NCBI RefSeq assembly: GCF_000313135.1
Contig: NW_004457526.1
Span: 1 to 45,762 of the forward strand
Direction of reading: 5' to 3'
DNA length: 45,762 bases
Source: Acanthamoeba castellanii str. Neff
Lineage: Eukaryota; Discosea; Longamoebia; Acanthamoebidae
Part shown: in pieces, positions 11,177 through 21,889 of the stretch
Numbering within the stretch: position 1 is the stretch's first letter
Layout of the letters: each line of letters opens with the position of its first letter
The notes under the pieces: generated by a model
Seen by the model: only the letters and a program-made list of their open reading frames with translations
Database searches by the model: none
What the model was told of the DNA's origin: nothing
Program-made: the position numbers and the translations under genes

Positions 11177-14086
11177 TCAAGTGTTTGAAATTCCTCTGCT
11201 GTGGGCCGACCGAACGGCGGCGAGGGCGGCGTCGACGGACATGAGCTCGCCGTAGGCCGTGACGTTGGCCAGGGCCGGGCAGCCGTCGAGTCGCGTGATG
11301 CGCAGGCGGGCGCTGTAGCCGTTGGCCATGATGTTGAGCGAGGCCAGGGCTGGACAGTCGGCCACTTCGAGCGTCGACGCGTCGTCGACGGCCAGGGCCA
11401 GCTTGCGCAGGCGGCGCGCCTGGGCGACCTCGACCGCGATGCGGCTGCGCTGCCAGACCGAGAGCGAGCACAGGGCGTCGCAGCCGGCGCTCACCACCAC
11501 CTTCGTCGCGTGCACCTGGTGGAGTACGACCTTCTGCACGTGCGGTGCCACGGCCGCGAGATCGAGCCGACGCGACGGGTCGTTTTCGTCTTCGCTTTCG
11601 TTGTTTTCCGCTTGGCCACTACGAAGTGGCCCGAGCGCCAGATAGCGGAGCGCGGGCAGCGTCGTGCGGGGCAGCAGCAGGTCCGGGCTCGGGCCGTCGG
11701 CAGCCCTCTCGTGGGCCGGATCGCGGTACGCCGCGAGGTGGAGTGTGTGCAACCGCGGGCACGCGCCCAGGACCACGTCGAGCGATGCGGTGTCGATCAC
11801 GCAGTCCAGGTCGAGCTCGCCCAGCAGGAGCGAGGTGCCGCCGAGCAGAGACGCGACCGCGCCGGCGTCGGAGCGCGGGGTGCGGCCGGTCAGCGAGAGG
11901 AGGCGCAGCCGCGGCAGGCCCACCAGCAGCCGGCCGAGCCAAGCGCCGTCGTCGGAGCGCGACGACTGTGGTGTCGACGCGTCGATGCCGTTGACCTGGA
12001 GGTCCTCGAGCAGTGGCGAGTGAGCGACGAGGTCGTCCACCAGCCCGAGCAGATCGCGGAGCGGATAGAAGTTGAGGTGGCAGCTGCGCAGCTGCGGGCA
12101 CGTGAGCCGCAGGCGGGTGTCGCCCGGGCCGTACATACGAAAGGCCTCGAGGCCCGTGTGGCGCACCAAGTGCTCCACCGCACCGCCACTGTCATCTCTC
12201 CCGTTGTCGTCGTCGACCGGTGCGTGTGTCCACAGCTGCGTGTCAACGCCGAGATCGACCTGGCGCAGCGACGGCAGAGCTTCGAGCGACTCCCACAGCG
12301 CGCGGGAAAGCGGCAGCGCGTCGTCGCTACCGTGGTGGCCCAGCCTCAGCCCACGGAGCTTGAGCGAGGTGAGACTGGACAGCCCGGCGGAGCCCAAGGC
12401 CGAGAGGAGTGAGTGTCGACACCTGTCGAGGACCACGAGCGATGTGAGGTTCGGCAACGTAGACAATATGGACGACCACGCGGCGGCCGTCAGTCGCTGG
12501 TGGCCTGTGAACACCGCCTCGGGCTGCGACACGAACAGCTCGCGCAGGCCGGTCAACGCCTCGAAGCTCGCTCCGAAAGATTCATTTCCTGTCGGCGCCT
12601 CGTTGTCGTTGTCGCTGCGTGGCGTTGTAGTCGTTGTCGTTGTCGACACCAGCAGCGCCTCATCGTCGCCAACGTCGGGAAGCAGCGAAAGCTGGCGCAG
12701 GTGCGGAAAGTGGGCCAAGATCTCGAGTCCGCGGGGGCCAGGCTGGTCCACCGCGAGCACCAGGTTCTCCCACCGGAAGCCCGCCTCGGCGGTCTCGTCG
12801 CCCCGTCGAAGTCGGTCGAGCAGCCGGCGGGTGAACTCTGGCCGGAGCTCGACGCTGCCGTTGCGCAGGCGTCGCGCGTCCCACAGGGCTTCGAGAATCT
12901 GGTCCTGCCTCGACGCCGCGGTCTCGGTTGGCTGCGGCGGCTGATCCATGGCGGCAGCGGCGGCTATGCGCTCGGCACGCCGGCGGAGCTTGACGCCGCT
13001 GGGGTGGATGACGTGGTCCGACCGGCCGAGCACTTCGAATCGGCCCAGCCGACCCGACTGCTGCAGCAGCTCGAGCAGGCTCAGCGGCGGGAACTCCAGG
13101 CGCAGCTCGGTGAGCCGAGGCAGCGGCATCGGCGGTGCGCCGATGCCCTGCGTGCCGAGTTCGCAATTGTCGACGTGGCCGGGGAGCGATGCCAGGGCCA
13201 GCCGGTGCAGGAATCGCTCCGAGCGGTCCTGCGTCTCCCTGTCCGAGCCGCGCAAGTCCAACGACTGCGCTAACGTAATAAGAATCATCGTCATCGTCAT
13301 CACCATCATCAGTCGACTACAACATGACGCGGGATGGGGAGGAGTTGTTGACGTGCCTCAAGCTGTGGACAGCTTTCGACAAGCACGGGGAAGAGCACGT
13401 CGCCCAGGAGGCTGTTGCCGGAGAGGTCGAGGCGCCTGCCCAACATTCCACGAGAGAGAAGTGAGCTCATGCGCCCACACGGCAAATGGTGCGGGGGGAG
13501 GGGAAACAGTGCGTATGACCTGAGCCGAGGAAACGCGCGCAAGGCCCGGAGTCCCTCGGTGGTAATGCCCACGCACTCGGACAAATTCAGCTCCAGCAGC
13601 ATTCCTGCCGCTGGGCTCTCTCCAAGGCACTCCAGGAAGTCATCATCCACCCTACGTTGTTGTGTTGTGTTGTGTTGTGTTGTGTTGTGTTGTGTTGCGT
13701 TGCGTTGCGTTGCGTTGCGTTGCGTTGCGTTGGATGAGATAGACAGGAATCAGGACGGAATGTTGCAGAACGAACCTGGTGTCGGAGGCATCGATAGTGG
13801 CGATGTTGCGCCACAGGCGGGCCGTCCGGTCCAGCACCTGCTTGGAGACGTGCGGGCAGTCCCTGCTCGCGTCGGCGTCACACCCACAGCCGCAGTGAGG
13901 AGCAGGGCCTCGCACACGGGAGAGAAAGGGAAGAGGAGGGTACGTGAGGGACAGGTGGCCGTGCCAGTCGGCCCCGAAGTGGGCCGACAAGCTGACCACC
14001 ACCGGCAGCGTGCGATCGTCGACGAGGGACCATCGCCACATCGACTCCACGACTCGTGCACACACGTCTCCGCCCAGCGCGCCCAT
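11177..14086 (-). CDS. Leucine-rich-repeat (F-box/LRR-type) protein
   Basis: Exons 13944..14086, 13776..13862, 13520..13651, 13357..13435, 11177..13264, about 842 residues. Leucine-rich repeats of the Cys-containing kind run through most of the protein: LSLTDCPHVSKQVL, LELNLSECVGITTEGLRAL, CPQLESLDLRGS, then many more degenerate units in the 2.1-kb last exon (for example LTSLKLRGLRLG). The N-terminal ~50 residues resemble a worn F-box. Such proteins usually select substrates for SCF ubiquitin ligases, but no substrate can be named. The intron between 13357 and 13264 starts with GC rather than GT; only this junction gives the perfect repeat CPQLESLDLRG in frame. The start at 14086 is the first ATG in frame; an upstream exon is possible. 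Confidence 0.83.
13655..13731. repeat. TGTTG/CGTTG pentanucleotide array in intron
   Basis: The first half of the array is built from TGTTG units and the second half from CGTTG units, with a sharp switch near 13697. It lies inside the intron between LRR exons 13776..13862 and 13520..13651. Confidence 0.9.
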
Positions 14087-14346
14087 CTCGCCACTGCCAA
14101 CCCACACCTACTGTGAGCCACCCATGTAGTGGTATTGGGGGGGGGGGTAAAGCACCAGCACGGCCTGCGTAGGAACGCCACTACTGTGGCATCGAACAAA
14201 CTGCCCCGCAGAGCTATCAAGCTGCACTGCAGCGCCCCTGGCACTGTCGCAGCGTGCACTGCTTCTTCCATCTCTCAAAATCTTTAATCCTATTTGTTGA
14301 GATTTATTGTATTTTCATTCGGTATAAAAATAAAGAAATGATGGCG

Positions 14347-16394
14347 CTACACCCAGTGTGGCTCCTTGTCGTCGGGTTGGGTGGCGTCGTCATCGTCGGT
14401 GTCGGCCTCCTCGGCGCGCTCTTCGTAGGACTTCTCGACGACGGCCTGCTCGACGTGGGTGAGGCCGAGCAGATTGAGGAAGCGCACCACCTTGCGGTCG
14501 AGCCACGCCTTGTTGGGCATGACCGCGAGCCAGTCCTTCGGCAGGGCCGAGTAGCCGTACCGTGCGCCCCACAATGCTCCACACACAGCGCCATTCCTAT
14601 GTGTCGTGTCGTCAGCCGTGTGTGGTGGTGCGTGTTGCGTGTGCGGTGAGTAGTGGGCTAACGAGTGTACACGGAAAGGCTACACGTACGTGTCGGCGTC
14701 GCCGCCCTCGCGTACGAGGAGGTTGATCATGTGTTTGAAGTCGTTGGAGGCACAGAGCGCCCAGAAGCCGGAGCCCACGCACTTGAAGGTGTACCCGATC
14801 TTGGAGCCCTCGTCCAGCTCCAGGCTCAGCAGGCTCTGCATCGAGGCGTCCCTCTTGATGTGTCGCTTGAACTCATCCACGTGTTCCGCCTCCAGATGCT
14901 GATACCAGACAACCCCAATCAGCAATCAGAGGGTTGGGACTGTAAAAATAATAATAACAATAATACAAAATAAAAAATATCCCACAAGATATATATATAT
15001 CAATTTCTATGCATTATATATTCTATTAGAGTGATAAAAAGAAAAAGGTGGTGAAACCTTGAGCCCGTGGGCGATGGCCTGGTCGATGAGCTGCTGGAGC
15101 CCCTCCTCGGATTCGACGTCGTGGCCCTGCAGCATCATCGCAATGGCGGTGGTGGCCGCGACACAGCTGGCCAGGCACCGCGTGTCGAAATGCGTCACCT
15201 GCAGGCACCCCCAAAACACAAACATATCAGCCGAGGCTCCTTCTACGAGCGGGCATCAGGTACATTCTCCCGAGCGAGCCTTGCGGTACCTTGGCGATGC
15301 GGATCGTGTTGGCGATGACCTGATCCAGATTGTCATAGTTGAGAACGCCCAAAATCGACGTTCGCATCACCGCGCCTGAACCGGACGCACACCACAGGTG
15401 TTAACGGTTGTAGTCTCCGGGGGCGAGACGAAAGGGAGAGTGTTGGTTGGCGCACGCACCATTGGGGGCGGCGTTGCGGTTGAGCTTGATCCACGCGGCC
15501 TCGGCGGCGGTGTGGGGGTCGCGCAGGAAGATCTCGTTGAAGACCACCTGCGCCGTCGTCGCCCCCAGGCCCATCCCCGCGAAATCGCCCAACTCGGGGA
15601 AGCCATTGTTGATCCATCGCTGCCATTATAGACCGCATGTCAGCGACACATACCTCTCACTCCAATGTGTGCGGTGTGTGCGGTGTGTGCGGTGTGTGCG
15701 GTGTGTGTGTGTGTGTATGAAAGGTACCTTGAGCTTGGCTGCGTAGCGGTGCTCGTCCACGGAGCCATTCAGTTCGAGAATGGTCTCCATGATGAGGATC
15801 ATCTGGTCGCTGTCATCCGTCCTGTTGAGGTGTACACACACTCACATTTAGTAAATATATATATATATATAAAAATAAATGAAGCACTCCATTCGGGTGC
15901 GCGATGAGGCATCGCTTGCGAGCGAGGTGTGAAGGGCAGCATGCTGTGGGTACCAGTCGCCTCGCTTCCAGCGGCGGTTGTGGGCGTTGAGTTTGTAGTC
16001 GGGAAACGGCACGGCTGCGTCACCGTACAGTCCTTCGATCTGCTTCTTGTTCAAGAACTCGGTTGCTACGTCGCGTCGTGTACGCGTGAGTGCAGAAGAC
16101 CAAAATAAATAAATAAATAATCAAATAAATAACAATACAAGAAATAATGGCAACTCAACGTTGTATAGATATATATATACCAAGACCAACGGCGTCGCCC
16201 AAGCAGTTGCCGTAGATGCAGCCGAGGATCTTGTCGATCAATTTGTCATTCAAAACTGATTTGTCCAACTCGGCAAACCACCACTTGTCGTCCTCCACGA
16301 CAGGAGCGTCATTAACGTTCACCGTTGAGCCCGTCGCAACCTCCTCACCTTGGCATCCTTGCCCATGCTCCTGCCTCGCCTGCTCGCCTTCCAT
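14347..16394 (-). CDS. ADP-ribosylglycohydrolase family protein
   Basis: Eight exons: 16181..16394, 15954..16065, 15728..15821, 15460..15619, 15290..15375, 15058..15198, 14690..14898, 14347..14596, 421 residues. The family landmarks are in order: GCIYGNCLGDAVGLG (about 58-72), the first metal-binding motif DWTDDSDQ (107-114), GLGATTAQVVFNE, NGAVMRTSILG, DTRCLASCVAATTAIAMML, and the second metal-binding motif GGDADTNGAVCGALWGA (from 334). The Asp residues that bind two Mg ions are all present, so the enzyme should be active. Family members remove ADP-ribose from Arg or Ser side chains, or act on O-acetyl-ADP-ribose; the exact substrate is open. The acidic C-terminal tail after about 400 is not part of the fold. 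All intron phases agree. Confidence 0.93.
15664..15717. repeat. GTGTGCG repeat in intron
   Basis: Tandem GTGTGCG units followed by a TG run fill most of the intron between ADP-ribosylglycohydrolase exons 3 and 4. Confidence 0.85.
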
Positions 16395-16500
16395 TCGATC
16401 AGAACTGAACTTCTTCGTCAGCCCTAATAAAACACCAAGTGCCCTTCTTTGCCTTCGCCAAAAACAACAACCGCCACGGCGAACCAAAAGTAAAAGCGAA

Positions 16501-16577
16501 GGGCCAGGAGGAGAGTCGAACTCCCAACCTCCGCGTTGATTCCTAATGCGGCACTCTGCCAGTTGAGCTACCCAGGT
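16501..16577 (-). tRNA. tRNA-like gene with odd anticodon loop (possible Pro AGG)
   Basis: On the minus strand there is a perfect A box (TAGCTCAACTGG) and a B-box core (GTTCGACTC). The D arm (GCUC/GAGU), variable loop and T arm (GGGAG-UUCGACU-CUCCU) fold normally. The anticodon stem (CCGC/GCGG) encloses a loop about four bases too long, UUAGGAA plus extra bases; read normally the anticodon is AGG. In the acceptor stem positions 3-7 pair (two as G-U), but positions 1 and 2 do not. It could be a tRNA with a tiny intron, a degenerate copy, or a gene damaged by assembly errors. It sits between two protein genes on the same strand. Confidence 0.5.
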
Positions 16578-16714
16578 CCTTCATCCCCCGCATTTCCAAC
16601 CTAAAAAACAGCTTAAAATAATAAATTAAAAGGAGGAGTGTGTTTGGTGGCGCAACTGCACCCAATACCAGACAGATGGTTTCTTCTGTTTCTTTTTCAT
16701 CACATCATCACCGA

Positions 16715-18342
16715 TCACAGGTAGTGCACGGTTTCCCTCTTGAGGGCCGGGTCCATTTCCTTGAGCTGTTTCTTCTTCTGGTCCTTGCTCTGCTTGTAGC
16801 TCTCCATGACCCGGGCCAGGAGGAGCTGCTTGGCGCGCCGCTCGCGGGCCTCCTTCTCCTCCTGCGCCTTCTCCCGTTCCTTCTCCTCCTCGGTCATCTT
16901 CTGGCGCCGCTCGCGCTCCTCCCGCTTCTCCTCCTTCGACATCTTCTTCTTCTCCTTCTTCTTCTTGGCCCCGTCGTTGGGCGACTGGCCCTGCTGCTGC
17001 TTTTGCTTCATCGCGTCCGCCACCACCGCTGCCGCCGATTTCTGCATTCGTCGTTACAGTGAGTTCCATGTGTCGCGCAGCGGTGTGTGCGTGTCGAGTG
17101 TGTGTGTCGTGTGTGTGTCGAGTGTGTGTGTGTGTCGAGTGTGTGTGTGTCGTGTGTCGCGTGTGTGTTGTGGGTGTGTGTGTGTGTGTGTGTCGTGTGC
17201 GGCGGTATGTGTGTGCGGTGGTGCGTTAGTGTGTGCGTGTGTCATTGAGTGTGGGTGGTTCTACCTTGACGCGGGGTTTGGAGGTGAGCGACGGGGGCTG
17301 CTGCACGACTTCACCGAACTTGACGCTGTCCTTATGTACGAAGTCCTCGCCTTCCTTCTTCGCCAGCTTCCTCTGCTTTCGCCTCTCCTCCTTCTCCTTC
17401 AACTTCCTAAATACCGTTATACACACGAGCTTAGTTACCATATTGCCGCGCGCGTGTGCGTGCGTGTGCGTGCGTGTGCGTGTGTGCGGAAGGGGTCGGT
17501 ACTGCTTTCGGGCGCGCGAGAGGCTCTTCTTCTCCTCCATGGCCTTTTCGTGGAGGACCGTCCTCGTCTCCTGTCGCAAGCGTCGCGTGAATTGCTTGTA
17601 GCTCTCATTCGGCCGCATACTCTCGAACTGTAATGGCAATTAAGTGCTTCCGTGGTGAGCAACGCGTCGCACACGCACGCACCACCGCACACGCACGCGG
17701 GGATGGTATATGGGAAATACCTTGATCTTCTCTGGAGGTGTCTCGGTCTTCTGTTTCTTCGTCTCGGGCTCGGCGTCATCGGCCTCCTTCTCGTCCTTGA
17801 CGTTCGCCTTCGTTTCCTGGCCCGCCTTCTTCCTCTTCTTGCCGGCAGCTGCTGCGCCCTTGTCGCCCTGCGCTGTCGTCGTGGTGGTGGCCGTAGACGC
17901 ATCCTCCCCTCGCTTGCGCTTTCCCTTGCTCGCTGTTTTTGATAATAAAAAATAAACAAAATAGATCAATAATTAATATTCCATAAATGAAGGGATAATA
18001 AAGAAATGAAACAAACAACAAAATGAGATGAAAGTTGTTGATTTGCCAAGCGATCAACTTGATTCCAATTTAATTCTTAGCGAGAAAAATCTTGGAGATG
18101 ATTAGCTTTGCGATTGTTGGAATGATTAACGCAACGAGATGGGAGGGGGCATCACCTTCGATTTCTTTCATCTTCTCCTGAGCGGCGATCATGCGCCGGA
18201 GGGAGGCGGGCATCTGTTTGGTGGGATCGCTGCCGGCGGGCTTCGGGGGCACATTCTTACCTTCCGGACCCAGGAGATCAGGCTCCTTGTTGATCTGGTA
18301 TTGGAACTGCTTCGCCTTCTTGTACCGCGCCACTCGTCCCAT
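16715..18342 (-). CDS. CCDC137: CCDC137-like basic coiled-coil protein
   Basis: Five exons: 18156..18342, 17721..17932, 17503..17627, 17265..17406, 16715..17041, 330 residues, very rich in Lys and Glu. Four stretches match animal CCDC137 in order: the MPASLRRMIAAQEKMKEIE segment near the N terminus, FESMRPNESYKQFTRRLRQE, the signature DSVKFGEVVQQPPSLTSKPR (about 201-220), and the C-terminal VMESYKQSKDQKKKQ. Animal CCDC137 is a nucleolar and mitotic chromosome-periphery protein. A Lys/Arg-rich block at 65-95 would serve as nuclear localisation signal, and a long charged coiled coil follows 222. Its start codon is only 119 bp from the divergent SETD9-like gene. Confidence 0.82.
17088..17235. 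repeat. GTGTGTCGAGT / GTGTGCG repeat intron
   Basis: Imperfect tandem GTGTGTGTCGAGT, TG and GTGTGCG units make up nearly the whole intron between CCDC137-like exons 4 and 5. Confidence 0.85.
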
Positions 18343-18461
18343 TGTTCTCTTGTTGGGTCTGAAAATAAATAAAAATAAAAACAACAGATTATTTCTTTTC
18401 TTTGTTTTATTGACCTCTTCAGATCCGTTTTTAATTCGCACTACGCTTTTGCGCGGCGAAG
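18343..18461. promoter_or_regulatory. Very short divergent promoter
   Basis: Only 119 bp lie between the start codons of the CCDC137-like (-) and SETD9-like (+) genes. Both promoters and leaders must fit here or reach into the coding regions. Inferred from layout. Confidence 0.5.
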
Positions 18462-20975
18462 ATGTCCTTCATCACCAAGGTACTTTAGGGCAGCTCTAGT
18501 TCTGGTGACATGTTGTTTCTCCTTCTTGAGTGCCATCTCGCCAATCGCTCATTTACAGGAATTGAGCATTGGCAACTGATTTTCATCTTTATTTGATTTG
18601 GCTGGTGGTGTGCTCTGGGCAGCGGTGGCGGCAGTTCGTGGCCAACCGGGTGGGCCAGCACGTCGAGTCCGGCTCGTTCCAGGAGAACCTCGACACCTTC
18701 AAGGCCTGCTTCCTCACCTCCTACCACCGCCACAAAAGGTAACACGACACACACGACCAGCGACACGACACGCACTGGCTAACGCCATCGCACACGCACA
18801 CACTCCACCGCACACGCGTCACGCACCGCACACGCACATGCAGGCACATTCCAGTCACGCCAGAGAACAAGGCGCTGTTGGAGGACACGAGCGAGCTGGA
18901 TGCGGAGATGACCCGGATGTCGTACCTCAAGCAGAAGACCGTCGTCCGCAAGGACGTCCACGGGCAGGTCCTCGACCTCTTCAAATTCGTGCACGAGCTG
19001 GGTACCCCCCACATTGCATTCTCTGCACTCACTGAACGCATTGTTGCTGTTGCTGACATCGTAACGTGTCGTGTGTGTGCGTGTGCGTGTGCGTGTCCTG
19101 TGTGCGTGTGTGTGTGTCGTGTGTGTCGTGTGTCGTGTGCGACGAATGGAGGTGGCATGGACCCGTACCCGCAGCCGCTGAATCCCGCCAAGGAGGAGTC
19201 CTTTGAGGCCGAGCTTGACCAGGTCACCCGCCACACAGAACAAGGTCCGCGCACTGCACTAGCCCATTCGTTCACTCGGTTGTTTTCTCTTTGTTTTGGT
19301 TGCATCTCTTGTGTTGCGTGTGTGTTGTTGCGAGTGTGTCATGTGTCATGTGTCGTGTGTGTCGTGTGTGTCGTGTGTGTCGTGTGTGTCGTGTGTGTGT
19401 CGTGTGTGTCGTGTGTCGTGTTGTTGTTTTTCTCACGCAACTGAGTTTGCTCGCTTCAGAGCTGAGCCGCGACGAGCGNNNNNNNNNNNNNNNNNNNNNN
19501 NNNNNNNNNNNNNNNNNNNNNNNNNNNNNNNTCCAAGTCCAAGATCGACACCCGGAGGCCGGCTTCGGTACCCAAAGCTTATCTTTGTCCCTTCGGAAGG
19601 GAACCAAGCCAGGCCAACTCATACACCTCCTGTCGTGTGTGTCGTGCACCGTGTGTCGTGTGTCGTGTCGTGCACCGTGTGCGGTGTGCGGTGTGTTAAC
19701 TGTGTTCAGGTGTGCACGTGAAGGGGCACATCCTGCCCGGTACGGTGCTGGCGATCTACGCAGGAACGGTGCATTTTCCCTACACGCTCAACGAGAACGC
19801 CATCAAGGGCAACAACTACATGTACGGCCGCTACGATGGTACGCACCCGCGCGTGTGTTCTCTTTGTGCGGTGGTGCGTGTGCGTGTGCGTGTGCGTGTG
19901 CGGTAACGACTGTGCGTACCCTAACCTCGATCCCGACCTCGTACATACGGTTTGTCCATGCATGCACAGGTGTGGTCGTGGATGGCCGCGATTGGGAAAG
20001 GAAAGCGTTCGCGGCCCGCCGATTACAGACCAGGCTCGAGGTCTTGGCTCTCTTCTCCCCTGCGCGCGCGTGTGTGTGTTGGTGGTGGTGCGTGCGGGCC
20101 TCGGCTGAGTCAGTCCTGACGCGTCTGGTGTTGCGCTGGTCGTCTTCCAGAGAGTGGGCCAGTCCATAAAGGACGAGAAGACACTGCTACGGTTCCGGAA
20201 TCCGTTCGGCATCGCCCAGTACATCAACCACCCTCCGGGAGGTACACACATATCTATTTATTTATTTATTTATTCTTTGTGTATTTTTATTTTATTTCTT
20301 CTTTTTATTGGTTTTTGTCAGCGCATTGTGCGCATTCCTACAACCCGACCAACACAACGCACAGGCAAACAGCCGAATGTGATGTGCGTTGGCTACGAAT
20401 TCCCCAACACATTTCCTGACGAGCTCAAGCCCTACATTCCTCACGAGCACGTCAAGGTACGCGCCTTAACTCTCTCTGCGCGCGCGCATGTGCGGTGGTG
20501 CGTGTGTGCGTGTGCGTGTGCGAATGCTGCCTTGTGCGATGGTGCGTGTGCGAGTACGATGGTAGCAAATCGTCTCGGCTGCACCTCATGATTGAACTTT
20601 GCCTTCGGGGAATGAGCAGGAACCCAACATCTTCTTCAACACGATGACCGATTGCTACATCCGGTCGATCATGTGTATCGCCACCCGGCACATCACCGAT
20701 GAGGAGTTGTTCCTCAACTACCGGTACGCACACACACCAACGCCACGACACACAACACACACAGACACACGACACACGGCGCACGACACGTACGACACGA
20801 CGCATGACACATGGCACACCAGCGCACACGCCACAATTCACAATTTCACTCACACCCAACACGCCATAGGTACAACCCGATCAACCCGTATCCGGACTGG
20901 TATGTGCAACCCGACGTGGCGGAGGCCGAGCGGCGATGGAAGAAGCCCAAGGCCTTGGCCAACCCCTTCTGGTAG
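18462..20975 (+). CDS. SETD9: SETD9-like SET-domain protein (assembly gap inside)
   Basis: Eleven exons: 18462..18479, 18623..18738, 18844..19001, 19152..19244, 19460..19567, 19710..19838, 19970..20040, 20151..20241, 20365..20456, 20620..20723, 20870..20975, about 361 residues. The SET domain starts near 165 (GVHVKGHILPGTVLAIYAGT), passes YGRYDGVVVDGRDW and NPFGIAQYINHP, then CVGYEFPNTFPDELKPYIP, and ends DEELFLNYRY. The wording GVVVDGRD and FPDELKPYIP is characteristic of animal SETD9 rather than of histone-type SET proteins. SET domains transfer methyl groups from SAM to lysines; the SETD9 substrate is not established. The N-terminal helical part also matches. Fifty-three N at 19479..19531 fall inside exon 5; with the gap at that length the exon stays in frame. 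Confidence 0.9.
19332..19425. repeat. GTGTGTCGT tandem repeat in intron
   Basis: Eight or more copies of GTGTGTCGT-type units fill the intron just before the N gap in the SETD9-like gene; repetition may be why the assembly failed here. Confidence 0.85.
19479..19531. other. Assembly gap (53 N)
   Basis: Unsequenced bases within SETD9-like exon 5. Confidence 1.
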
Positions 20976-21248
20976 AAAAGTGAGACGTTGGTGTTTCTTC
21001 GACCGAATGTTGCTGGCGTGGCTTATGGGTCGTCTGGGGGTGCTGGTTCGAATCCCACCTTGTTCTATTTCACCAATTTGCGGGTGTGAACGGGCAACCT
21101 GTGGTTGCTGGCCAGGGTAGTTCACAGTGCCACACTTGTGCGGCACAACCAACCAATGGCGTGCAAGTGCTGTGTTGCCTCACCAGCCGCAATGGGTGGG
21201 ATTTAAGGAGGACCCTGTTGCCACCTTTCTTGCTCTTGCACACATGCA

Positions 21249-21449
21249 TGTGTTGCCTTCCAGCTAACCACACACTGCACATGCATGACTGCACACAGGC
21301 AAATGTTGCTCCTCTGCTGGTGGCAGAGGCCACCACACCAGCCTTGGATGTGGTGAAGATGAAGTGGTCAGTCTTGAGCATGCAGATCAATGTCCCACTG
21401 CACCATGTTGATGTGTTGCCTTCCAGCTAACCGCACACTGCACATGCAC
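21249..21449. repeat. Direct repeat of about 37 bp
   Basis: The stretch TGTGTTGCCTTCCAGCTAAC plus the next ~17 bases occurs at 21249-21285 and again at 21413-21449 with one or two differences. It could be an end repeat of a decayed element or a local duplication. Confidence 0.7.
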
Positions 21450-21889
21450 ATGTTTCTGTTGGATGGCAATTTTGACGAAATATGTGCACTTTTAACGTCT
21501 TTTCTTGCACATTTTCCGTTCACATTTCTCAGATCAAGTGCATTGGTTGGTGGGCCCAGAAGAGCAACAATGGAGCACAACAAGGCACCAAGGGCAAATG
21601 GGGGGCAAGGATAACAAATTGGCAATGGGCACCACAATAAGAGGAGCTGGGACTGCCATTGGGTGGGCCATCTTCACTCAGGTGGGAGGTTGAACAATGG
21701 AAGTGCACCACTGATCACTGCCAGGCTGAATTCACAGTGGCCAAGGAAGTGTTAGAAACTGCCCTTGGTGCTGAAGCACAGGCATGAACCTGGGGACACT
21801 GAAGTGGCTAGGGAGAGGCCATCTGCCTCAATCACAATCCACATTCATGAGATGGTGTCAGGTGCATGTGTATTGGTGTAGGTACTGGA

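Noticed and set aside
11201..13273. Long plus-strand ORFs of 403 and 286 residues
   Set aside because: They lie antisense to the LRR exon. Strong C/G bias at third positions of the real gene keeps the opposite frames open; the products are Arg/Gln/Ala-rich and lack any domain.
20985..21070. Possible tRNA after the SETD9-like gene (perfect B box GGTTCGAATCC)
   Set aside because: The T stem does not pair around the B box, there is no proper A box or acceptor stem, and no cloverleaf can be drawn.
21500..21720. Plus-strand ORF of about 60 residues in the CpG-poor block
   Set aside because: No conserved motif, low-quality composition and surrounded by decayed sequence; probably chance.
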